Notes under the pieces: model-generated
The model's input: only the letters and a program-made list of their open reading frames with translations
What the model was told of the DNA's origin: nothing
Database searches by the model: none
Position numbers and translations under genes: made by a program
DNA from: JBPOIS01 sp052034295
Lineage (GTDB): Bacteria > Pseudomonadota > Gammaproteobacteria > Pseudomonadales > Moraxellaceae
DNA: 35,629 bases
NCBI GenBank assembly: GCA_052034295.1
Contig: JBPOIS010000034.1
Span: forward strand, 1-35,629
Direction of reading: 5' to 3'
Shown: positions 20,973 through 28,151 of the stretch, one piece after another
Numbering within the stretch: position 1 is the first letter of the stretch
Layout of the letters: each line of letters begins with the position of its first letter

Positions 20973-22061
20973 TCAGCGCTCCAGCTGCAGGTCCTCGGTC
21001 TGGGCGCGGGGCTGGATTTCCAGTCCATCCTGGGCAAACACCAGCTCCACCCGGCGGCTCAGGGCCGTGGCGCGGCGATGCTCCGGATCGCTTTGCTGGT
21101 TCTGCTCGCCCTTGCTGACCCGGGCCATGCGCGACAGGGCGATGCCCTGCTGCTGCAGATAGCGCTCCACGCTGGCGGCACGCCGTGCGGCCAGGGCCTG
21201 GTTGTAGGCCACGCTGGCCCGGTAGTCGGTGTAGCCATACAGGGTCACCGTCATCTCTGGATACTGGCGCAGCGCCGCGGCGATGCGGTCCAGCACCTGC
21301 CGGGATTTGGCCGAAAGCGCGGCGCGATCCAGGGCAAAATGCACCACATTCGGCAGCTCTGCCACCTGACGGGCCGCCGGGGTCGGCTCCGGAATCGACA
21401 CTTCTGCCGGTTCCGGCGCCACAGGACCAGCCATCACAGGCACCGCAAAATCAGGCACGGGCAAAGGCCAGGACCCCTGCACCCCGCGACAGCCGCCACT
21501 GGGGCCATTGAGCACCGCCAGGTCCGGATAACTGACCTGCGCAGGCCAGGCCGGGGCCTGTGGGCTCAGCTCTGCGGTGGCCCGGGCCTGCAGCAACAGG
21601 CGCTCAGCCGCACTGAAGTGCTCGCGCGAATGCCGCCAGCCCAGCTCGCAGTGCTCTGCCGCGGCCCACACCAGCATGACTTCTGCAGCCGCCACCTGCT
21701 CGCTCACCTGGGCAAAGGCCGGGTGTTTTTTCAGCAGTTCGGCGGTGGCCCACAGGTCGCGGCGCATCACCCCGGAACCCGCTGGCACCGGTGTGACCGG
21801 ACTCAGCACAGCGGACTGTGACAAGCCGGCCAGCAGTCGTTTGGCCTCCTGCCCGGCAAACTGCCCCAGATCGGTCAGGCTGCGCTCGGAATACTCATGG
21901 TGGGTGTAGGCCTGCCACGCCTCGGCCTTGGTGGCCTGATAGCGCACCCACGGGTCCGGACTGGCCTTGTAGTCGGCAATTTGCGGGTCGATGGGGGCCG
22001 GATTGGCCCAGACCGGGCCTGCCGCCAGCAGCAGGGCCAGAACCAGAGGCCGCAACCTCAT
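20973..22061 (-). CDS. Exported OmpA-domain protein, partner of the DUF11/barrel protein
   Basis: A 362-residue protein with signal peptide (cleavage after about 19, VWA/NP). Residues 25-170 are a helical, Ala/Gln/Glu-rich region with no known domain; 190-235 is a Pro-rich linker; 238-343 is an OmpA C-terminal (peptidoglycan-binding) domain: FALDRAALSAKSRQVLD, LYGYTDYRASVAYNQALAA and SRRVELVF. Asp279 and Arg294 fall where the family binds diaminopimelate. There is no lipobox and no N-terminal barrel, so it is probably a soluble periplasmic protein clamped to the wall. The start overlaps the stop of the barrel gene (ATGA), so synthesis is coupled one to one. I infer that it anchors the barrel protein to peptidoglycan. 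Confidence 0.88.
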   Translation of the reverse strand: MRLRPLVLALLLAAGPVWANPAPIDPQIADYKASPDPWVRYQATKAEAWQAYTHHEYSERSLTDLGQFAGQEAKRLLAGLSQSAVLSPVTPVPAGSGVMRRDLWATAELLKKHPAFAQVSEQVAAAEVMLVWAAAEHCELGWRHSREHFSAAERLLLQARATAELSPQAPAWPAQVSYPDLAVLNGPSGGCRGVQGSWPLPVPDFAVPVMAGPVAPEPAEVSIPEPTPAARQVAELPNVVHFALDRAALSAKSRQVLDRIAAALRQYPEMTVTLYGYTDYRASVAYNQALAARRAASVERYLQQQGIALSRMARVSKGEQNQQSDPEHRRATALSRRVELVFAQDGLEIQPRAQTEDLQLER

Positions 22062-25000
22062 GGCTGCGGCTCCAGGGAGGCGTTGATGCGGCTCTGACCC
22101 CGGTTGAACAGGTCTTCATCAAACTTGAAGCGCACCCGCACGTAAGCCCCCTTCTGGGTGGTGTCAGCATCCACCAGATCATCATCCTGATAACGGATAA
22201 AATTATAGCCTGCCGAAACCCACAGGTTGGCGGCCACCAGATACCCCACTTCTGCGCCCAGCAGGTGGCGCTGCCCGGCGCTCTGGTTGCTCCACAGGGT
22301 ACCCACGTTCAGGCCGGCATCCCAGCGCTCATTGAGGTCATACAGCGCACGGCCCGCCAGCAACTGGGTCACACCCCGGCTTTCCAGGCCACTCATCTGC
22401 TGGATGCGGTACTTGGCGGCATACTGACCGCTCAGGGTCAGCCGCCGCGCCGGGTGGTAATTGACGTGCATGGACGCGATGTAGGCACTGGACTTGATCG
22501 GGTCGGCAAAAGCCTGGTTGTCATCCAGCCGGTATTCCAGCTTGGCCAGACCATCCAGACGGGTGTTGTCAAAGTCCCGGTAGGCCATGCCGATCTGGAA
22601 GCGGTCCTGCAGGCGGTCGCCGCTCTGGCTGCTTTCGCTCAGGTTGTAGATGTTCTTGACCAGCAGGGTCAGGTCATCATTGAGCTTGTAGGCAAAGCCC
22701 AGCGCATTCAGCAGGGTGTCCCCGGAATCGCTCCAGCGCTTTTCCAGACGGCCAGTGGCTTTCCAGTCCGGGTTTTGCAGGTACTCCACACCGATCGAGG
22801 CGGCGGTGGATTCGTTGCTGGTGTTCTGGCCGGACAGGGATTTGATTTTTTCAAAACTGGTGGACAGGCGCAGCCCTTCACGCACCATCCAGCGGTTGCG
22901 CAGGCCCAGCGCAGCTTCGGCTTCGCGGGCACTGAGGCCATCACGGATGCGGTATTCGCTGAACAGGCTGCCATCCTTCATGTAGTTGCTTTCCACCCCG
23001 ACCAGGGTGGCATTGCGCTGGGTGCTGCTGTTCAGGCCAAACTGGCTGTCCAGACTGGAGAGCATTTCATGGCGGGCATACAGCCGGGCTTTGGGGCTGA
23101 TCTGGTAGTTGCCGCCCAGCGCCAGCAACTGACGCTCGCTGTGCTGCAGGTCCTGTTCAAACTCGACAAAGCCTTCGGCCCCGGTCAGGCGCGGCAGTTG
23201 GGCACGCAGCTTGGCGCGGACGGTGGTGCCTTCGTAGGGGGTGCCCGCCGTGGCAGAACTGGCGGTGGCTGGGTTGCTGCCTTCACGGTAGTAACGGGCA
23301 CCGAGCTCCAGGGTAGTCCGGGCACTGAGCGGCCGTTCCACCGAGGCCAGCAGGCCATCGCGCACCCCGCCATTGCTCTGGTCTTCGGTGCGCGAGCCTT
23401 CCAGACGCACCAGACCCAGTCCGGTGCGCAGCTGCGCCTTGGCACCGGATTCCTGCCGGCCGGGGCTGATCGGGGAGGAATTGTTCAAAAACCCGGTGTC
23501 GGCCTGCTGGTGGTAGATCCGGCCTTCGCCTTTGGCGGTGGCGTAATTCAGTTCAATGCGGGCGGCATTGCCAGACTGTTCGGTGCCGACCGGCACGGCC
23601 GGGTTGTTGAACGGGCTGACCAGGTTGCTGCTGCGCGCCACTTCGGTGACCAGCTTGGTGCGCTCATTGAGCAGGGTCACTGCATTGACGCTGACCAGTT
23701 TTTCTTCGGTCAGCGGGTCATCGCTCTGCACATAGGAACCGCCCACGCTCAGGCTGGGGCGCAGCTGGTGGCGACCGGCCACACCGCCGACCAGATAGCT
23801 GTCACCGGCTTCTTCGGCCTCGACACTGATGCGCAGGTATTGCGGGTTGCCATCACCATCCTGACTGGACACCGGCTGGGTCAGGTAGAGGGTGTTGGTC
23901 AGGGTGTCGATCTGGTAATCGCTGAACCGGGCCAGGGTGCGGATGCCGCCGGGGATGATGCGGCCCGGATTGTTGCGGTCCCGGGTGATGACTTCGACTT
24001 TTTCGCTGTTCTGCAGGATCGCCGTGCTGGGCACCTGCGCCAGCGGATACGGGCCGGAAATGCCCAGCGCAGGCAGCTCGGACACCAGCTGGCGCGAGCG
24101 GGTCTGGGCCACGAATGCGGTGACCTGGGTGCGGTCGTTTTCGTAGTGGCCGCGCGCACCAGTCAGGCTGCGGTTGTACTGGCCGAGCATCAGCCCCGGA
24201 TCGTTGTCGATGCGGGTGTTGAAGTCGCCATACAGCACCGAGCTGCGGCCCTTGTCCAGACGCACATACAGCTTGCCGGTGGACTGGGCATCAAAGCCCT
24301 TGGCTGCCGCATCGCCATACACCGGATAGTATTCATCCGGGCGGATGTCGCGGAACAGGCGCTCTTTGCGGCCTTTGTCCGAATCATAGGCCATGGTCAG
24401 CAGGTACGAGCCCTTGACCTTGCCTTTGAGGAAAAACGCCGCCCGGCCACCGACGCGACGCTGGCCATCGGCGCTTTGCGACAGCTCATTGAGTTCTTCT
24501 TCAAAGCCATCGTCCTGAGTGACGCGGGACAGCTGGCTGGGCTTGAAATGCTTGAGCGACAGGGTGCCTTCGACCACCCCTGCCGCCACCATCGGCCGCA
24601 GTTCCGGCACGAAGCGCAGCGGCCTGGCGACCTTGTACAGGCCAGACTCGACCAGCAGCTGGCCTTCACCTTCTTTTGGCGGGGTCTGGATCGGCACCAG
24701 CAGTTCGCCACCTTCCACAAACTGCTGGACACCCGGTACGGTGGGATCCAGATCGTCCAGCAGGATGCGGCCCAGATTGGCGTCCAGGGTCACGGCGGTG
24801 CGGGCGGCCACGGGCACCTGCTGGCTGTCCACCAGTTTCACCACCACATGCATCAGGCTCTTGCCATCGGCCACGGCCGGTGTACTCGGCAGGCTGACCA
24901 GCACCTGATTGAGCTGGCCCGGGGCCACGACGGTGAGCTGGCGGCTTTCCCGCACATTGCCCAGCGCATCCAGCTGCTCCACCTCGATGCGGTTCGGGCC

Positions 25001-28000
25001 TTCGCGCAGGTTCAGACCGATGTAGTCATACCCGGCCACCCGATGCGCGGGCAGCACTGCCCGTTTGCCGATGCGGCTGTCATCCACCACCTCGCCATTG
25101 ACCCGGACCCGCACCTGGGTCCCGGCCATGGCCCGGACTTGCAGGTTGGTCTGGGCAAACGGCAGCACCTGCTGATCCTGCAGGTTCAGAATTTCCAGAC
25201 GGGTGTCACTGGCCTGTTTGAGCACCTGCTCCAGGTCCAGCAGCGGGGTGGACGTGATGCGGTTGACTCTGGGGGCTGGGGTGGCGGTCTTTTGGTCCGT
25301 GGGCAGGGTCAGCGCGCAGTCCATGTCGCTGGCGCCGTTGACACAGCCCGATGCCGGCATCGCCCGCACATCGCCCAGGCTGTAGTTCGGGTCCATGACC
25401 AGATCAGCCTTGATGGCGCGCTCCAGATCGGTGTTTTGTTCACCGATCAGTTTGCGGCGCTGGTCGATTTGCTGCTGCAGCGCCACCGAACAGGTTTCCA
25501 GTCCATCAGTGACGGCAAAGTCTGCACGGTGCAGCTCACCATGGCGCAGGTCCACAAACCGGCTGCCCGGATCCCCGGCATTGCGGTTGCCCTGTTCGAT
25601 CAGCTGCACATTGGCCGGCAGGCTGCTGCGGTCCAGCTTGAGGACGTGGGTCTTGGCCTTCAGTCCATAAAAATCATATTTGCCCTCGCGGTCGGTGACC
25701 ACGAACGAACCATCTTCCAAAAACAGCCGCACGCCGGGAATGCCCCGCTCGCCCGTGTCCTGCATGCCGTTGCGGTTGCAGTCGGCGTACACCTTGCCAA
25801 TGACCAGTGCGTCGTTCATCAGCGCCCCGGCTCGCACCCGCACCTGGGCGCTGGCTTCCAGCGAGCTGATCGCCTGTCCCTGGCTCTGGCCACTGGCGGT
25901 GACGCGGTTGATGCCATCGCCGCTCAGGCCATTGGGGCCAATGTACACACGGTACTGCACCTTGAGGGTGGTTTTGGACTGCAGCACGCCCAGCCCCAGT
26001 TTCAGGTACGGGCCCTTGCCGCCCTGAGGGTCCGGCACCTGCACGCCATTGACGCGCATACTGCCCGGCACATACACAAAGCCATGGGGCAGGTGGTCAT
26101 TCATCTGCACCTGATTGGCATCGGCATTGCCGGGGTTGTTGACGGTGACCGTGTAATCCACAAAATCACCCAGTTCGGCCTCACGGGCGCTGGCCTGTTT
26201 CTGGATGGTCAGGGCCGCCATGGCCTTGGGGGGATCCAGTGGCACGTCAAAGGCCACGGGGGTGGCGGTGCTGCCGCCCAGTACAAATCCCTGTCCATAG
26301 GAGCCCTGTGCATCCACACGCCACTGTGGCAGTTCAGCCGGGGTTTTCTGGCTGGGAAACGTCAGGTCACCAATCGAGGCTGGGTCTACCTGCAGGCGAT
26401 AGCTGCCCGGCAACACCTGCGGGTAGCTGTACTGGCCCTGGGCATCGGTGACCAGCACGGCCCCCAGCGCATTGCCATACACATCACGGATGCCGGTCGC
26501 TGGCTGGCCACTGCCATCGACCAGCGTCAGGCGTGCACCGGCCACTGGCTGGTTGGTGGCACTGTTGAACACCACGCCATACGGGTCGATGTAGACTTCG
26601 GTGCTGATCTGCTGAAACGGTGAGGTCGGCTGCTGGGTCACCGGATCAACACAGGCACTCAGGGCCACATTGACCTGATCGCCCCGCAGCGTCTGCAGCA
26701 CTGCATCACTGAGGTTTTTGATGCCTTCATCGGTGGGCAGACTGATCCGGTAGCGGCCGCTGTTGGGTTCGGTTTCGGTGGCACGGATGCGCACCACATC
26801 GCCGGTTTTGCTGGAGGTGATCTCCAGCCAGACCTGATCGGCCTGGGTGCGGTCAACGTTGCAACTGGCCGCGGCCACCTCGATGTACAGCGGTTTTTTC
26901 ACACTGCCGGTGTGCAGTGACTGCTGGTACTGCGGATCACGGGTGTCAATGCTGGCCTTCCCCGCCACTTCGGTACTGACGGTGTTGGAATCCTGGCTGC
27001 GCGGGTTGATGCTGATGCCACTGCGGTACTGCACTGTGAAGGTGTTGTTCAGCTGGGCACTCTGCACCCCGGCATTGACCGCGACCACCAGCCGGGCCAG
27101 CTGGCGGCTCTGGCTGGGCATGTCGCCCGGATAGGCAATCAGCACTTCGTTGATTTGGCTGACCGGCAACACCGGGGTGCGGCTGTATTGGCCATTGGCC
27201 AGCGCATACAGCACCACTGCGGTCGGGTCCTGCGGCTGGATGCTGACCAGATGGGTGTTCGGTGGCAGGGGATCGCGCACCAGCACCGCGCTCAGGGGCT
27301 GGCCGTCTACCAGCAGCGCCTGACCCCGGATGGTGGACAGGCTGGCATTCTGGATGTCCAGCTCATAATTCAGCTGTACGGTATTCGCCCCAACCGCATC
27401 GATGCGGGTCTGGTCTACACGCTTGATGGCGGTCAGACGCGGCGCCACGATCAGCAGCCCGTCCTGTTCCTGATCCTGCGCGCTGGCATCTTCCTGCACC
27501 ACGGCCTGCAACGGCACGGCCAGTGCCTGGCCTTCCGACAGGCTGGCAGCGGTCTGGGCCGTGACGATCAGGTGCAGTGACTGGCCACGGGCCAGCTGCA
27601 GCGGCTGGGTGACTTCCAGGTCAGTGGCGTCCAGCAGGCCATTGTTGTTCTGGTCGATGAACAGGCGAATCTGGCTCAGGCCATTGACGGGCTGGGCACT
27701 GAGCTGGACATGGGCGCCCGTGTTGCTCTGGTTGGTCAGGGTGTTCAGCCAGGTGACGGTGGCACCGGCTTCCACGGTTTGCTGGGGGGCGCTGCTCAGG
27801 TCGATGGCATACAGCACGCCGACGGCAACCTGCACCAGGTTGGACACTGATTTTTGCGGCTGGCTCTGGTCATCGACATAGCTGGCCATGGCCACGTTGT
27901 CGATGGAGACGCCAGCATCCGGCGCCTGATCGGACACCGCATGGGCGTACTGAACCATCAGCATGGAGCTGGCCAGGCAACGCATGGCAAACCCAGCTGT

Positions 28001-28036
28001 TTTGTTCGGTTCAGACGGTGTCCGGAAGCGCCGCAC
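22058..28036 (-). CDS. Giant DUF11/SdrD-like/Ig-like outer-membrane beta-barrel protein
   Basis: About 1992 residues. The frame opens from a TTG at 28162 inside the preceding gene, but I chose GTG 28036: AGGA lies 8 bases upstream and the product begins with a plausible signal peptide (MRRFR..., cleavage near 33, AHA/VSD). Then: an AGVSIDNVAMASYVDD module shared with the 876-residue neighbour, several Ig-like beta domains with a Ca-loop-like DQNNNGLLD, a CarboxypepD-like segment (about 485-550), a DUF11 domain (608-737), an SdrD_B-like domain (745-803, DCNRNGMQDTGE), invasin-like Ig domains (about 975-1145), and from about 1196 to the end alternating strands of a large barrel. Barrel signatures: YYPVYGD, GKLYVRLDKG, LYGDF and an insert with SEKVEVITRDRNNPG and RFSDYQID. 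The last strand is GAYVRVRFKFDEDLF. Probably a surface display or export pore. Confidence 0.88.
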   Translation of the reverse strand: MRRFRTPSEPNKTAGFAMRCLASSMLMVQYAHAVSDQAPDAGVSIDNVAMASYVDDQSQPQKSVSNLVQVAVGVLYAIDLSSAPQQTVEAGATVTWLNTLTNQSNTGAHVQLSAQPVNGLSQIRLFIDQNNNGLLDATDLEVTQPLQLARGQSLHLIVTAQTAASLSEGQALAVPLQAVVQEDASAQDQEQDGLLIVAPRLTAIKRVDQTRIDAVGANTVQLNYELDIQNASLSTIRGQALLVDGQPLSAVLVRDPLPPNTHLVSIQPQDPTAVVLYALANGQYSRTPVLPVSQINEVLIAYPGDMPSQSRQLARLVVAVNAGVQSAQLNNTFTVQYRSGISINPRSQDSNTVSTEVAGKASIDTRDPQYQQSLHTGSVKKPLYIEVAAASCNVDRTQADQVWLEITSSKTGDVVRIRATETEPNSGRYRISLPTDEGIKNLSDAVLQTLRGDQVNVALSACVDPVTQQPTSPFQQISTEVYIDPYGVVFNSATNQPVAGARLTLVDGSGQPATGIRDVYGNALGAVLVTDAQGQYSYPQVLPGSYRLQVDPASIGDLTFPSQKTPAELPQWRVDAQGSYGQGFVLGGSTATPVAFDVPLDPPKAMAALTIQKQASAREAELGDFVDYTVTVNNPGNADANQVQMNDHLPHGFVYVPGSMRVNGVQVPDPQGGKGPYLKLGLGVLQSKTTLKVQYRVYIGPNGLSGDGINRVTASGQSQGQAISSLEASAQVRVRAGALMNDALVIGKVYADCNRNGMQDTGERGIPGVRLFLEDGSFVVTDREGKYDFYGLKAKTHVLKLDRSSLPANVQLIEQGNRNAGDPGSRFVDLRHGELHRADFAVTDGLETCSVALQQQIDQRRKLIGEQNTDLERAIKADLVMDPNYSLGDVRAMPASGCVNGASDMDCALTLPTDQKTATPAPRVNRITSTPLLDLEQVLKQASDTRLEILNLQDQQVLPFAQTNLQVRAMAGTQVRVRVNGEVVDDSRIGKRAVLPAHRVAGYDYIGLNLREGPNRIEVEQLDALGNVRESRQLTVVAPGQLNQVLVSLPSTPAVADGKSLMHVVVKLVDSQQVPVAARTAVTLDANLGRILLDDLDPTVPGVQQFVEGGELLVPIQTPPKEGEGQLLVESGLYKVARPLRFVPELRPMVAAGVVEGTLSLKHFKPSQLSRVTQDDGFEEELNELSQSADGQRRVGGRAAFFLKGKVKGSYLLTMAYDSDKGRKERLFRDIRPDEYYPVYGDAAAKGFDAQSTGKLYVRLDKGRSSVLYGDFNTRIDNDPGLMLGQYNRSLTGARGHYENDRTQVTAFVAQTRSRQLVSELPALGISGPYPLAQVPSTAILQNSEKVEVITRDRNNPGRIIPGGIRTLARFSDYQIDTLTNTLYLTQPVSSQDGDGNPQYLRISVEAEEAGDSYLVGGVAGRHQLRPSLSVGGSYVQSDDPLTEEKLVSVNAVTLLNERTKLVTEVARSSNLVSPFNNPAVPVGTEQSGNAARIELNYATAKGEGRIYHQQADTGFLNNSSPISPGRQESGAKAQLRTGLGLVRLEGSRTEDQSNGGVRDGLLASVERPLSARTTLELGARYYREGSNPATASSATAGTPYEGTTVRAKLRAQLPRLTGAEGFVEFEQDLQHSERQLLALGGNYQISPKARLYARHEMLSSLDSQFGLNSSTQRNATLVGVESNYMKDGSLFSEYRIRDGLSAREAEAALGLRNRWMVREGLRLSTSFEKIKSLSGQNTSNESTAASIGVEYLQNPDWKATGRLEKRWSDSGDTLLNALGFAYKLNDDLTLLVKNIYNLSESSQSGDRLQDRFQIGMAYRDFDNTRLDGLAKLEYRLDDNQAFADPIKSSAYIASMHVNYHPARRLTLSGQYAAKYRIQQMSGLESRGVTQLLAGRALYDLNERWDAGLNVGTLWSNQSAGQRHLLGAEVGYLVAANLWVSAGYNFIRYQDDDLVDADTTQKGAYVRVRFKFDEDLFNRGQSRINASLEPQP

Positions 28037-28116
28037 AGAAAATGTCCTGTCCAAAAAATGCTGATTGGATTTGAAAAGAGGGCTGACTGCAGCCCCCTTG
28101 TCAATTACAACCGGAT

Positions 28117-28138
28117 GCCCCGACCCGCAGGTCAGGGC
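28117..28138 (-). promoter_or_regulatory. Stem-loop between the two DUF11 genes
   Basis: On the minus-strand transcript, GCCCUGACC pairs with GGUCGGGGC (9 bp, one G-U) around UGCG, in the 115-base gap between the 876-residue gene and the GTG start of the barrel gene. No T-run follows, so it is not a complete terminator. It could stabilise the upstream message or lower downstream expression. Confidence 0.5.
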
Positions 28139-28151
28139 ACCGTCAGGAAAA

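Noticed and set aside
21818..26623. Plus-strand open frame of 1601 codons opposite the barrel gene
   Set aside because: It is an antisense shadow of a GC-rich gene. The translation is low-complexity in His, Gln, Ala and Gly without domains, whereas the minus-strand frame has a signal peptide, recognisable domains and barrel strands.
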